Below are positions 44,401 to 54,300 of a stretch of 64,000 bases of DNA, piece by piece. The position numbers and the translations under genes are program-made. Each line of letters starts with the position of its first letter. Position 1 is the first letter of the stretch. The notes under the pieces were generated by a model. It was not told the DNA's origin and did no database searches. It was given only the letters and a program-made list of their open reading frames with translations. Source of the DNA: Chitinophagaceae bacterium (lineage in GTDB: Bacteria > Bacteroidota > Bacteroidia > Chitinophagales > Chitinophagaceae); NCBI GenBank assembly GCA_016719015.1, contig JADKAZ010000006.1, positions 186,001-250,000 on the forward strand. Direction: 5' to 3'.

Positions 44401-46898
44401 CCAGTGCCTTCGTAACGAATGTATGCGGTATCAAGGCCAGAATAAGGCCAATTGAAACCACCCTGCACCACTTGTCCGGCATCTAATGTTCCCACTCCAT
44501 TTAACACATACCCCGTGACATATACTAGCTGGCCAAATCTATTATATAGCCATATTCTGAAAATACGGTTATCGACACAACCTATATTGGTGATATGCCA
44601 GCGTAATTTCAAGGTATCTGGTCCGTGTACTACCATTTTAAAGTAATCATAGGTGTCGGGTACACCACTATAGGTTTTACCAACATGGCGTAAATGCGTT
44701 TGCCCGCTGCCAATCCGTGTTGCCTGTGCAAATGAATTGTCCGGTTCCGGGTCAAAATGCTCCGCCGTATCCGCCACGAACTCAAACCTGAACTGGTAGC
44801 GGAACGTTTGTGTTCCCTCCAATCGTATATAAGCTGTATCCGGGTTGAAAATACAGGTATAGACCGTATCGTACACAGTGGTACCTGCAGGAATGTTTGA
44901 TGCGTTCATAAGGTCTCTTGAGGATACCAACCCAGCAGCTACCGTATCTTTATACATGTTCAATGTAAGGCGTGATGTTGATGTAGTACAAGCGGTACTG
45001 GTGGCCTGTATATATACTTTCAGCCGGCCCTTATAAGGAGTTATTGTCTTATAATAATCGTAATTATCTGTACCGCCACCGGGTACATCATTAAAATATC
45101 TTAGTCTTCCGCTTCGTACTTCATTGGGAATTATAGGAACAGCATGATTGAAAAAGTTATTAGGCTCCGGGTCATTCTGCACCGTCAACGTGTCATTGAC
45201 CACATAGTGCACCTCGTACTCATAAGCCCGGGATGAACTGATCGTAAAGTAGTTGGTCCCGGCTCCCAGGCCGCATACCACAAAAGTGTCGAGGTACACA
45301 GCATCGGGTGTAAGCGTAGAAGTGGGAGGATTGGAGGGTGTTCGGTCGGTGAAATTGGAAGTGACAAAGGTCAACCGGTTATTGTTGTTGTTATTGGTCC
45401 CGCTATAATCATTGCGGTAGGTAGCTTTCATATACACCGTGATACTGCCATCCCCTGGCATATTGAACCGGTAAATATCGGAAGCATCAAAAAGGTATGC
45501 TGTTTTTTTAAACCGGACATGACCTTTTTTCACCTGTCCTTCTGCAATTGGGATCACTGTTGAAATCGGGGAATTATAAGCTTCTGCAGAATCGGACACG
45601 GTCGCATCCAGGAATTCATATTTTAAAGTGTAGCTGACCTTTTCACCTGCACTCAACTGGATATAAAAAGTATCAGCGGCGAAGCCTCTTAACTTCATAG
45701 TGTCATACCGTAGTTGCCCGCAAGGGAAGGCAATCGGCCATTGTGAAAGATACATATTGTCTAAAAAATTTCCATCTTTATCGAGGATACTTCCCAGTAG
45801 ATTATTGGAGTACTGTATACACTGATCATTCCTTGCCATGACGAAAAGCTTAATGGCACCATCCTGGGGAAGTATAATTCTGTATGTATCATACTCGTCT
45901 ATATATTCATCCGTATTGTAATTATATTCTCCTACATTGCCTCCTTTGGTATCGCCTTCATTTAAAACAATAGCATTATACACACAGCAATTGTCTTCGT
46001 CGTCATCATAAATATCTTGTTGTCTATATATAAACCGATAGCCAAACGTACCATTGGTAACAAATTTCACCAGCAGGTTATCTCCCTGCTGCATATTGTT
46101 TAAAGGAATGTTGCTGGTGACTTCCTGAAAAGAAGATACAGCGGGGTTGTCTCCTACAAATCCTGAAGCAAAGGGTGTACTGCTCCCATTCTTATAACAA
46201 AAATATTTTATCCATTGTGTGCCACTACATTGATTACTTTGTGCTCTTATCTTCAAATAAACACTATCATAGTTTGCCGCTGGCAGTGTTGTAGTAAAAT
46301 AATCAACCGTGTCAAAATTGGTACTCCCCCAAAACTCATAGCCAAGGCTTGCTTCTTCTTCTATATTATAAGAAAATGGAGAAGCGGTACCCTGCGTATT
46401 ATTGTATAAATAATAAAGATCATCCTTGTTATAGACATTTGCCGGGTACCAACGCATGGTATATTCAAAATCGCCGGTGCTTTCAAACTTCAGGTAAAAA
46501 CTATCTGCTTCCAGGCCACATAAATATATAGTATGATAAAATGTTTCACCTTCATCCACCATAAAGCTTGAAGAGGAAAAGACTCCGACATATTCGTTAT
46601 TAATTGTAAGGCTGTTATAAATTGACAAATCCAGGCTTTGTGTGCCGTTTGAGCCAGTATTGGTTATTTCCAATTCCAGGTAAAAGTTGGCATTATAGCT
46701 AAAATCCACTCCATGTAAGTCAATATCATCACCTCCTCCCAGACTGGCAGTTGTGTAGTCATTTAAGACCAATGGACTGGCAGTTGAAAAGCTATTATTC
46801 GGCTCTACTTCACTGGATTGCCCAAATGAAATAAATTGAATAGCTACTATTAAAATAGCGGATAAGAAAAACCTTCTCATACCAGTAAATTGGTTCAT
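38424..46898 (-). CDS. Giant PPC/CARDB-repeat cell-surface protein
   Basis: About 2,824 residues from the ATG at 46898 (MNQFTGMRRFFLSAILIVAI signal peptide; ATG at 46880 is an alternative; the frame is open to 47003 from a GTG). The N-terminal third has about five PPC-like units, each opening with EVEPNNSF- or DPEPDNSF-type motifs. Then come PKD- and Ig-like domains (CEGGTYIYKATNV), an MBG-like pair, an FN3-like domain and eight CARDB domains (for example PDLMVSDVQAPATATSGQTV). A TIG-like domain (VTVRIRGSLYRDSMIAKLSN) and a C-terminal VLFKLK end the protein. No T9SS sorting domain is seen at the end. It is the longest gene here and has no frameshift. It is divergent from the sensor kinase. 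Confidence 0.85.
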   Translation of the reverse strand: MNQFTGMRRFFLSAILIVAIQFISFGQSSEVEPNNSFSTASPLVLNDYTTASLGGGDDIDLHGVDFSYNANFYLELEITNTGSNGTQSLDLSIYNSLTINNEYVGVFSSSSFMVDEGETFYHTIYLCGLEADSFYLKFESTGDFEYTMRWYPANVYNKDDLYYLYNNTQGTASPFSYNIEEEASLGYEFWGSTNFDTVDYFTTTLPAANYDSVYLKIRAQSNQCSGTQWIKYFCYKNGSSTPFASGFVGDNPAVSSFQEVTSNIPLNNMQQGDNLLVKFVTNGTFGYRFIYRQQDIYDDDEDNCCVYNAIVLNEGDTKGGNVGEYNYNTDEYIDEYDTYRIILPQDGAIKLFVMARNDQCIQYSNNLLGSILDKDGNFLDNMYLSQWPIAFPCGQLRYDTMKLRGFAADTFYIQLSAGEKVSYTLKYEFLDATVSDSAEAYNSPISTVIPIAEGQVKKGHVRFKKTAYLFDASDIYRFNMPGDGSITVYMKATYRNDYSGTNNNNNNRLTFVTSNFTDRTPSNPPTSTLTPDAVYLDTFVVCGLGAGTNYFTISSSRAYEYEVHYVVNDTLTVQNDPEPNNFFNHAVPIIPNEVRSGRLRYFNDVPGGGTDNYDYYKTITPYKGRLKVYIQATSTACTTSTSRLTLNMYKDTVAAGLVSSRDLMNASNIPAGTTVYDTVYTCIFNPDTAYIRLEGTQTFRYQFRFEFVADTAEHFDPEPDNSFAQATRIGSGQTHLRHVGKTYSGVPDTYDYFKMVVHGPDTLKLRWHITNIGCVDNRIFRIWLYNRFGQLVYVTGYVLNGVGTLDAGQVVQGGFNWPYSGLDTAYIRYEGTGEFRYSFYTEPLKPSMWFNISGDSTVCEGGTYIYKATNVIDSNVTFHWSLPAGGGTLNATDSTATVVWNANGNRNIQLYLSNSKGSSPTLTQNIVVNGEFPTQTPVAYNFARTLSTNSLPPGATCQWYRNDTLIVGAVDSSYYAEAAGDYTVKFVNDCGPGPSSNIISFAQPAQPQTITFPHISTITMSPTAKAVLPATASSGLPVFYQKISGPGNIINDTLFITGVGTIIVKALQPGDDTYSAAPTVNDTITVIKGDQVISFDSIPDQIFDANKITLVASSSMGQGISYSIIAGAAYASVSSNKITKKGAGTVTVRASQNGNSNYNAAIPVERTFCIGVRTLTPIIGQASPCLATYRYNTQKIPGANFVWTLSGGGVLTTNNDTAWVQWQTPGTYTLTVKANSPCDTVYTNTQILTITTSNNLPGAVSNMLPANNAIDQQLPLTLSWIPGNNTVNYDLYLWDSAVAEPVTPYAANISDIQYIIPLNSGLPYNKTYKWKVVAKNPCWQTVGPIQQFRLIPLPDLMVSDVQAPATATSGQTVSISWKVTNIGPGRTMTDDTWYDGVYFALDTVPNVSFQGSPNWNPSSWNSLTANGRPLLLGKKQRPSSLDSGQFYTNTLDFTLPLQYSFPVYVYVITDNQHPNWKILQVSVANDTGRKQNPMLITLAPTPDLRVDSVFAPASVFSGSTINLTYKVKNYGVLTPAGSNWTDSIFISQNPLFDRNSAIPLTLPKFNDSYYPNALKANVSNNTQLLPDSFVTKNVQVVIPNYIFGTWFIYVKANAGTTAPFLYEGALSNNNLGQVQLQVYLTPTPKLVVDTITLPITSASTTQPVGANWSIKNEGFRDNIEKNRGHYFTYSQCIVPCPPGTSSPPGSVARCYAPSIIADSILFGSSYWLDRVYLSTDSNGLNIANATLVKEITHGIQNSGLYSDKYPSFVNCPADFTNINPQVINGRNININNVIQPGAAFAKAENFTIPSNMQPGNYYVYVYTNPTKTVFEYPGTPQIKRSSLPITVQRPDAVVSAISLPSNTIGGTAVTINYSVLNNGPGAVFNHARKDRLYISNFSNFDGSAQLISTNTFTESLPVGTAVPHIFTYFIPPATTGAKYFYVQTNYDSLFRETNATNNLSVSAMTTVSAAVPADLVVSNIQMPDTTFTIFIRYLTYTVTNNGTGTTAGTWTDSVFFSCSPSFNVATNNYMAKKLQTRAIPPGGSYTDTIMFTIPKMSYELNSCFPQTAQQSAYFYIKTNAGLTIYEGSSTNNNVTGSGSRPFTNPLVDHIVTTVSAPDTTTVGFAYPVSWQVKNIGYNPNNNYYGGWVDAIYFSADSIADGTDVMADDYLKYPRLNRGQESPDSKSPYTPVLLTGNYYVYVKTNNRNSITAEKVLSNNVNFIRNATGAAKKIHVIRPELADLIDTIISAPASVAIGQPITVVYKITNNGTGTTYPGANLQNQLRLSDDFFANPNDGDRLLATRNRPGVLTPGQFYYDTVTVTIPGNTIPGNYVLISRANSNNALVESNTTNNLGFSLLNVFTPPITDLTVSNVVVPDTVMLGYTMDTARWVIANVSGEEARGHTSDGIYLSAGNLFDSTATLIGIKNKYINIQPLRTDTVKLAPLVTGVVEGNYNVFVKTDLLNQLSESDKDNNTGMTGTPVYVKVKELPLNVNELNTLHKISRYYKLKIPDSLYGSTILVTLKSNDSLTMKNEMFIAGGYVPTPANYDYGYEIPNYGNQQIVMSDVTDSVYYIMVRCVSPNPLVQNITLKAVKLPFAILNVHTNSGGNIGNVTVRIRGSLYRDSMIAKLSNGTTTIYASAVYYTNSTQVFATFPLQGRPLGVYDVTLIKPDSSVAVLPNGFSIVPANNGGLITGGGVNTGAGNGNAPGCDPGAASGLNSQLVVELVVPSRVLISRPVVLLINYSNPTNFDIPAQSRILYSEAGIKMAFTRAGIPTGTTSLYLELVEPGGPPGIIRAGGSGTIIVHCNAPDDPPPNHFVLFKLK

Positions 46899-47006
46899 AA
46901 CGTAAAACCGAATGTATTTTTTATCACTACACCGGCCAATAATCCATTTGGATAAGAAGGTATTTAAGAAGCTATTCCGTAATTTGACAAGATAAACCTC
47001 CACTGA

Positions 47007-50000
47007 TTGACAAGGTTCCGCTTTATATTGATTGCTATTATTTTATTTTTAAACAGTCCGGCAATTTTGTCGCAGTCTGTCAGCAGGTATAACACTTTCA
47101 GCTATAATGTAAATGAAGGGCTGCTGCAAAGCACTATCGGCGATATTGAATTTGACAGGAACAACTTTTGCTGGTTGTCCTTTCCGAATGGTATACAAAA
47201 ATTTGATGGTAAAAATTTTATAACGGTGCCGGTGCAACCCGGTCTGCCAGATGACAAACTCTGTATATTTTTCCGGTGCAGCAACGGAGATTTGCTCATC
47301 AGCCATTCAAAAGGTATTAGTAAATATGAAATTTCAGGGAACCGATTCCGGCAATTTTATACTAATTCTCCGGGTATCAACACTCCCGTACAATTTATTG
47401 GTGAAGACGACGGCATTATATATATCTACACACAAGCCGGTATTATCAAAGCCATCGATTCTCAAACTTTGAAAGTCGTTTCAGCCATTACAACAGGTTT
47501 TCCGAACCACTCTTCCGATTTTAATTACAGACCACAAATCAGTAACATTATCAATCACAGGGTAGTATTGCTTATCAATTCTTCCCTTTGTCTGTGGGAT
47601 CTTAAGAATGGAAAATTATTATTCCAATCGGCACCCGTTCCGGGCATTTCAGGTTCCCTGCTGCATTTAAAAAATGAACAGGAGATATTATTTAATATGT
47701 ATACCCTAAACGGCATTTTGCAGCTTTATAACTTTACCAGTAATACCACGAAGCCATTTGCAGTAAAAGGAAGTAATGGGAAATACATGTCCCGTTGTGA
47801 TATTTATACCTGGCAAAACAAAATACTGATTTTTCTGAACGACAGAATTTATGAAACAGATTCGGCACTTCAATCATTAAATGCCGAACTGGTGAACTAT
47901 CAAAACCTTCCCGTTTCAGCCAACTCAACCATTGCACGTCTCAAAGAAGATAATTTTGGCAACCTGTATATACAAACTGTTACCGGGGGCATTAAAAAAA
48001 TTATCCGGCAAAACTATCCCATCAAATATTATAACTCAGGTGATGCTGAAAAAAATTTCATCCTGTGTATTTATCCCGACAAGAAAAACAACAGGATTCT
48101 GGCGGGAACTTCTGGCCATGGAATATTTATTTTTGATACAGTTCAGCAATTGGTTAAACAAGTAACGTTTGCAAACAGCAAAGGCACTCCTTCCTCCATA
48201 AATTGTATATTTAAAAATAACGAAGGTGACTACATCCTATTTGGGTCAGGTCACAAACTGGCCTGGAAACTGAACAGCGATTTGTCCCGCATCAGTACTA
48301 TTCCTTTCAACACTTCACTAGCCGACAAAAAAAGTGGCACCAGGTTCTTCGGCAACTTTATATTGCAAAATGACCGGGAAGCTGTTATACAGACACAGGA
48401 AAGGCTCTACCGGCTAAATTTTAAAAAAGAAACAATTGATGAACACATTTTTGCATCAGGATATATTATGGGGGGCTTATATTACAACCCTTTTATTATT
48501 TCACATGTGAATGATGAATTGATTTTCCTGGATGCCAGTACTTTTAAAGAAGTAAAGAAAATTCCTTTTAAAAATACAGCCTTTGTCAGGTGCTTTGCTA
48601 AAGACAACCTGAACAATATTTATGTTGGCAGTAATAAAGGAGTTTTTAAAATCGATAGTAACGGGAAAATTCTGCAGCAATTAAACAAAGAAACAGGCTT
48701 ACCGGATGAATGCATCTATGCCATGGCATTTGATGAAGAAGGATTTCTATGGTGCAGCACCAACAAAGGAATCCTGAAAGTAAATAAAGATAATAAGGTA
48801 GTACTGCAACTAAAAAAAGAAGATGGTATGCAGGAAAATGAATTTAATACCAATGTTGTTGCGAAATCGGATGATGGTGAACTATTTTTTGGCGGAGTTA
48901 ACGGGCTAAACAGTTTTTATCCATCGGCCATCGGGAGCTTTGAAGAAAAGCTGAATATCCTTTTTACCCGGATTAGAGCCAATAACGAAGATGTAATAAA
49001 AGATACGGCCACCTGGAACATTACATCAATAAAACTGCCGTATACCAACAATAACCTCTCTTTTGATTTTGTTGCCATGGGCACTAATAATCCAAATCAG
49101 TATATATATCAGTATAAAATGGAAGGTGTAGACAAAGAGTGGATACAAAATAACGAGATACAAACAGTTCGTTACAGTCTTCCTCCTGGCAAATACACTT
49201 TTAAAATATATGCTTCCCGTTCTTTTAATACGGATGCAACGGCGATGAAAGAGATACGCATTGTCATTCAGCCCCCCTTTTGGAAAACATGGTGGTTCCT
49301 TACAGCAATATCTTTGGCGTTTATTTCTATTCTTGCCTACCTGATCAATCAAAAAAATAAAAAGAAGTATGCAAAAAAATTGCAACTACTGGAAAATGAA
49401 CGGCAACTGAAGCAGGAACGGGAACGTATTTCCAAAGACCTGCATGACAGTCTTGGTGCATATGCCAATGCTGTCCTATACAACACAGAATTACTCGAAA
49501 AAGAAAAAATAGAAGAAAAACGAAAAGACCTGATTGGCGATTTAAAATTTGCCTCCAAAGACATCATCACTTCCCTCAGAGAAACGGTGTGGGCTTTGAA
49601 AAAAGAAACATACACGGCAGAAGACTGTCTTGTCCGGGTAAGAAATTTCATACAGCCCTTTGCAAAATATTACAGTCACATCAGCTTCCGGGTAGAAGGC
49701 GAAGCTCCTTCCGGTATGGAACTGCATTACACAAAAGCACTGAACTTAGTCCGGATTATGCAGGAGGCCATCTCAAACAGTATTAAACATGCAAGCCCTA
49801 ATAACATCCATTTAACCAGTAATGTCACGGATAATAACTGGCAACTGATTATTGCTGATGATGGTAAAGGATTTGATTACGCAGCAATGAAAAAGCAGGA
49901 ACGGGGTAATGGATTAGATAATATTGAACACCGGGCTGCGGAATCCGGCTTTAACCTTAGTATACAAGCAGCAGAAAAAAAAGGTACCATTATCACCATT

Positions 50001-50009
50001 ATAATATAA
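47007..50009 (+). CDS. Periplasmic-propeller sensor histidine kinase
   Basis: About 1,000 residues, TTG start at 47007 (no in-frame ATG upstream; the signal peptide MTRFRFILIAIILFLNSPAI supports it). Residues about 30-680 are a beta propeller of two-component-regulator repeats (GNLYIQTVTGGIKKI; NNIYVGSNKGVFKI; GFLWCSTNKGILKV). A Y_Y_Y-type domain (LSFDFVAMGTNNPNQYIYQY), a membrane segment (WWFLTAISLAFISILAYLI), a HisKA_3 box (RISKDLHDSLGAYANAV) and an HATPase domain (MQEAISNSIKHASP; DDGKGFDY) follow. It senses an outside signal and phosphorylates the regulator encoded four bases downstream. Its promoter region is shared with the giant gene. Confidence 0.88.
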   Translation: MTRFRFILIAIILFLNSPAILSQSVSRYNTFSYNVNEGLLQSTIGDIEFDRNNFCWLSFPNGIQKFDGKNFITVPVQPGLPDDKLCIFFRCSNGDLLISHSKGISKYEISGNRFRQFYTNSPGINTPVQFIGEDDGIIYIYTQAGIIKAIDSQTLKVVSAITTGFPNHSSDFNYRPQISNIINHRVVLLINSSLCLWDLKNGKLLFQSAPVPGISGSLLHLKNEQEILFNMYTLNGILQLYNFTSNTTKPFAVKGSNGKYMSRCDIYTWQNKILIFLNDRIYETDSALQSLNAELVNYQNLPVSANSTIARLKEDNFGNLYIQTVTGGIKKIIRQNYPIKYYNSGDAEKNFILCIYPDKKNNRILAGTSGHGIFIFDTVQQLVKQVTFANSKGTPSSINCIFKNNEGDYILFGSGHKLAWKLNSDLSRISTIPFNTSLADKKSGTRFFGNFILQNDREAVIQTQERLYRLNFKKETIDEHIFASGYIMGGLYYNPFIISHVNDELIFLDASTFKEVKKIPFKNTAFVRCFAKDNLNNIYVGSNKGVFKIDSNGKILQQLNKETGLPDECIYAMAFDEEGFLWCSTNKGILKVNKDNKVVLQLKKEDGMQENEFNTNVVAKSDDGELFFGGVNGLNSFYPSAIGSFEEKLNILFTRIRANNEDVIKDTATWNITSIKLPYTNNNLSFDFVAMGTNNPNQYIYQYKMEGVDKEWIQNNEIQTVRYSLPPGKYTFKIYASRSFNTDATAMKEIRIVIQPPFWKTWWFLTAISLAFISILAYLINQKNKKKYAKKLQLLENERQLKQERERISKDLHDSLGAYANAVLYNTELLEKEKIEEKRKDLIGDLKFASKDIITSLRETVWALKKETYTAEDCLVRVRNFIQPFAKYYSHISFRVEGEAPSGMELHYTKALNLVRIMQEAISNSIKHASPNNIHLTSNVTDNNWQLIIADDGKGFDYAAMKKQERGNGLDNIEHRAAESGFNLSIQAAEKKGTIITIII

Positions 50010-50013
50010 AATA

Positions 50014-50691
50014 ATGTTAGTAAACATTGCCATCGTAGACGACAAAGCCAGTAATCGAAGTATTATAAAAGACAAGTTGCTGAGGCATAAAATTTTTGAA
50101 GTTTCACTGATCGCAGAAAATGGCAAAGACTTTCTGGATAAAATGAAAGTACTGCCACCGGATAAAGTTCCTTCAGTGGTGTTGATGGATCTGGAAATGC
50201 CTGAAATGGATGGTGTAGATGCGGTGGCGGCAGGTTCATATCTCTACCCCACTGTAAAATTTGTAATGCTTACCATTTTTGATGATGAAGAAAAAATTTT
50301 TAAAGCCATTAAAGCTGGCGCCTTCGGATATTTATTGAAAGATGAAAGTGCAGAAAATATTGCAGAGACACTTGAACAGATGCATGAGAATGGTGTCGGG
50401 CCTATCTCTCCCGGCATTGCACATAAGATTCTTCAACTGGTGCAGAACAATACTGTTTCTCTTATTCAAAAACATATACCCGAAAAAGATAAAACACCCT
50501 TCAACCTGACAGAGAGGGAACAGGAAATATTAAAGTTGCTGGTACAGGGACTTCAATATAAAGAAATAGGCAGCCGGTTGCAGATAAGCCCTAATACAGC
50601 TAAGAAACATGTGCTTAATATATATAGCAAACTGCATGTAAACAGTAAAACGCAGGCTTTGGCACTTGCCTATGAAAAGGGTCTTATATAA
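50014..50691 (+). CDS. NarL/LuxR-type response regulator
   Basis: 225 residues. Receiver domain with the phosphoacceptor Asp59 in VVLMDLEMPEMDG, acidic pair DD at 9-10 and the KAGAFGYLLKDES lysine region; C-terminal LuxR helix-turn-helix (LTEREQEILKLLVQGLQYKE, IGSRLQISPNTAKKHVLNIY). It pairs with the histidine kinase immediately upstream. Its targets are unknown; the divergent giant/RHS genes are the nearest candidates. Confidence 0.94.
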   Translation: MLVNIAIVDDKASNRSIIKDKLLRHKIFEVSLIAENGKDFLDKMKVLPPDKVPSVVLMDLEMPEMDGVDAVAAGSYLYPTVKFVMLTIFDDEEKIFKAIKAGAFGYLLKDESAENIAETLEQMHENGVGPISPGIAHKILQLVQNNTVSLIQKHIPEKDKTPFNLTEREQEILKLLVQGLQYKEIGSRLQISPNTAKKHVLNIYSKLHVNSKTQALALAYEKGLI

Positions 50692-50743
50692 AATCCCCCA
50701 GCCTTTTTTACTTGCTACTTTTATAATAACAAAATCTACAGGA

Positions 50744-51321
50744 ATGAAACGACTCACCTTTTTTACGTTGCTTCTGGTTGTACTTAACGCTGCAGCACAA
50801 ACAGAAACAGACATCCGTAAGCATTACACTGATGTCAATAAAAAATTACTGAATCCATTGAACAGGGTTTTGAAGGACCATTATACAACAACCAGTGGAT
50901 AGCCAATAAAAACGGGAAAAGCTGGCCGGCAGTTGGCATTTATACAGCAACAACAGATTTCTGGTATGATGATCCGCCTGACCATCTCTCTGCCACGGAA
51001 CGTACTCCTAAAAATGTATTACTAAAAATAAATATCACCCGAAAAGCATCACACCTGATGACAAATGAAGAGTACTTGTATAAAGATGGAAAACTTCTCT
51101 TTTATTACTCGCATGAAGGTGAAGAAGGGAACGAATGGGAAACAAGAATTTACTTTAATAACAAAGGGATTATGTTTAAAAGCAGTGTGAAAGCAAACGG
51201 GAAAGAACTCGCAGCCAAAGATTTTCTTACAGAAGAATACAAAGATTTCAAGCCAAACACCCCTAATATTCTGAAAAATAGTAAGGAGTACCAGGATTTG
51301 TTTATAAAAAGTATGCAATAA
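50744..51321 (+). CDS. Small secreted protein, unknown (one frameshift)
   Basis: Two frames join to 192 residues if one A is restored in the A-run at about 50840-50845, giving DVNKKITESIEQGFEGPLYN. A signal peptide (MKRLTFFTLLLVVLNAAAQ) is followed by a beta-rich domain (NVLLKINITRKASHLMTNEE; LYKDGKLLFYYSHEGEEGNE) of a type common in uncharacterised Bacteroidota proteins. It lies downstream of the response regulator and ends at a strong bidirectional terminator. Confidence 0.75.
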
Positions 51322-51333
51322 CAGTATCCATTA

Positions 51334-51367
51334 TTGAAAAGCCTCCGGAATTCCGGAGGCTTTTCAA
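51334..51367. terminator. Bidirectional terminator, perfect palindrome
   Basis: TTGAAAAGCCTCCGGAA followed directly by its reverse complement: a perfect 34-base palindrome with flanking A and T runs, between the convergent genes ending at 51321 and 51384. Confidence 0.88.
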
Positions 51368-51383
51368 CGTTATCATCGTTGGG

Positions 51384-54300
51384 TTAGTTAGCGATAATTA
51401 GTTTTACCGTTTGCACTTCTTTCTCATTCATCAGCCTCAATAAATACATTCCGTTCCTGACACCCTCCAGGTTAATCTGTAGCTGGTATTGTCCTTTATT
51501 CTCCCGGTCTTTTATTAATTTACCCATAGCATCAACCAACTGGATCCTGTTATAAGGCTCAACTCCTTCAATAGTTATCTGCCGTTGGGCCGGGTTGGGA
51601 TAAACTTTCACCATACCGCTCATTTCGAACAATACACTTACAATATTGGACAATTTACTGTTACCATCAAGGTCAACTTGTTTTAAACGGTAAAACACTC
51701 TTCCGGTTCTGCCCGGAACATCAGTACTACTATAGTCCTTTATTTCATTAGCGTTTCCTGCACCATTTACAAATTGTATAGCAGTGAAATAATTGCCATC
51801 AAAACTGCGCTGCACTTCAAAACCTTTGTTGTTTACCTCAGTGGCAGTTTGCCAGGTTAACTTAGCAGTGGTTGTATTTATTTTCTGCGCCTGGAAACTG
51901 AGCAGTGTAACCGGTAAACCAAATCCGGATGAGCCTAATATGTATTCGGTGTTCTGTCCGGCTACTATTAGTGTATTGGCAGTTGTGTTTAATGAAGCAC
52001 CGCTGTTTGTCCATGTTGTTACACTGTTATTATCCCGTTTGAACAATTGAAGGGTAGGTTCTGTAGCCGGTGAAACAACGGTGTTGCCGGTATAATTATA
52101 GGTCGCTGTATAGCTGGCTGTTGTGCCGCTAGGCATTTCAACTTTCTTAACACCAAAATAATGATCATTGCTGCCCAAACCCAGAATACCTGTTTGAATT
52201 TCCGGCGGATCTTTTACCAAATAAACGTACAGGCCTAAAGCTGTTCCCGCCCCCTGAAGAGCTGAGAAATTTTCTCCTGTTGGCAGTGTCAGCGTTGCCG
52301 GAACCAATGGGTTAGCAATATTATGCACACTGGCATCACCAATGGGTGCTCCGGAAGTGATATACTGCGGACCGTTAACTAACATCCCGGTTTTCGCCCC
52401 TTTAACTTCATAAGTAAGTAAAACGTTCTTTTCATCAAAATTGTAATAACTGACCAGGTTTGAAAAAGTAGGGTGATTGGGTGTAATCTTTCTGTTCATC
52501 CAGTCTCTGACCTCTGGGGCAGATAATGCGGTATTCCATATCCGGATTTCATCCATAAAAGCATCAGCATATTCAAGGTGAGGTCCGTATTGCTTACCAA
52601 TTTGGGTCTGTGTTCCCCGGCTCCTACTGAATAGGATATACTGGTCGCTACCTGAATTCCATCCATATATAAAACACCATTGAACCCCGATTTTACAACA
52701 GCTAAATGCACCCATTTATTCTGAGGCAATTCGACAGTAGTTGCCCATGTATCGCCCAATCGAATATATCCTGTACTATTAGCTGTACCAATATAAAAAG
52801 CATTTGGTCCCCAACCCTGAGAAATGAATTCTCTGAAGCCATTGATATTTCTATTGTACACCCATAATTCTACTGTAAAATCCCCTGTTGTGGGTACCAG
52901 GTATTCATTGGTTACTATATGATCATCTACACCATCAAAATTTAAAGCATTGCCGCTTCCTCTGCTTTGTTTATGCAATGCTGTAACCTGGTTAGCATCC
53001 AATGCACTGCCATAGATTTTTACTTCATCCACTTTACCATTTAATATACCTAAACCGCCACAACCATTGGGCTCACCTATTTTAACAAGTGCGCCGTATG
53101 CAGGATTATTATAAGCTGTTAGCATAGAGCCTTTCAATACCCCATCTATATATAGTCTCTGATATGTAACATCATAAGTGGCTACTACATGATGCCATTT
53201 TCCGTCGTTGTATGTTTCAGTAGTTGTTAATGGGAACCAGGTACCACTAACTGACATCCAGAAACCCAATTTTCCGTTTTCTACAAGGAGAATATAACCA
53301 TTAGGAGTTCCGCAATTGTGCTTACCTATTATCTGCCTGGGTTCACCAGTATTGGTTCCAAGATTAACCCATGCTGCAAGACTAAAAGGACGTCCACCGA
53401 AATTTTCATAAAAATCCAGTGAGTTACTGTTAGCCAGCGTAATACTGGTACTTGTTCCATTACCATTAAACTGGTAAGCCGAGTTTGTATTATCATACTT
53501 ATCGGTAGTGAGTGAAGCGTTAGCTACTGTGCCGTTATGATTGTTGCCGCTTTTATCATTCGCATTACCATTCAAAGGCAAAAAGCCAGCAAGTCCGGCA
53601 TAATGGGTATATCAGCCAGTTGCTGAATTTCGTTAGGAGATAATTCGGTTATAAACCCTGTAAATAAAATGGATACCAATCCTGGGTTTTCAATTCGCCA
53701 TTGAAATAAGCTTCGAGAGCGAGTTCATGTTTTTGTACCTATAAAGAAAGTAGAACCGGGCTGATAGGTGATCGCCGCTGCATGATTATCGGTCTGTTTC
53801 AATTCACCATTTATATAAAGTCTCGTTACAGATGTATTAACACCTGTTTTTTTATACGTTACAGCCACATGTTGCCATTGGTTGACAACAGTCAAATTAT
53901 TATATGTTGATTAAAATAACATTCCCCCCCGCCCCCCGCCACAGCCATTATAACCCCCCTAGCCATTAAAATAAGCAAAGGCATCTGAAATTTTCTGTTG
54001 CCATCATAAAAAACGGGTTGCGCCTGATACGGCTGCCATGGTGCCGTTGACCATCATAACTCAATTACTACCTATGTTCCTGAGTATTCAGGAATTTTAT
54101 CATTAAAAAATCACCATGAAAGCGCTAAGCTCACGAATCATGCTTTGAAAAAAGTTCTGGATTATCTGCCTGACCATCCATAAAATTATTAGCCCCGTTA
54201 AAATTGTACGCTTTATTACTGTTACCAAGACGATCTGTTGTTAATGTGGCACCGTTAACGGTACCATTATTTCCATTACCGCTTTCATCATTGGCATTGC

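Noticed and set aside
38424..47003. GTG start at 47003 for the giant gene
   Set aside because: It would place 35 non-signal residues before a clear signal peptide; the ATG at 46898 fits better.
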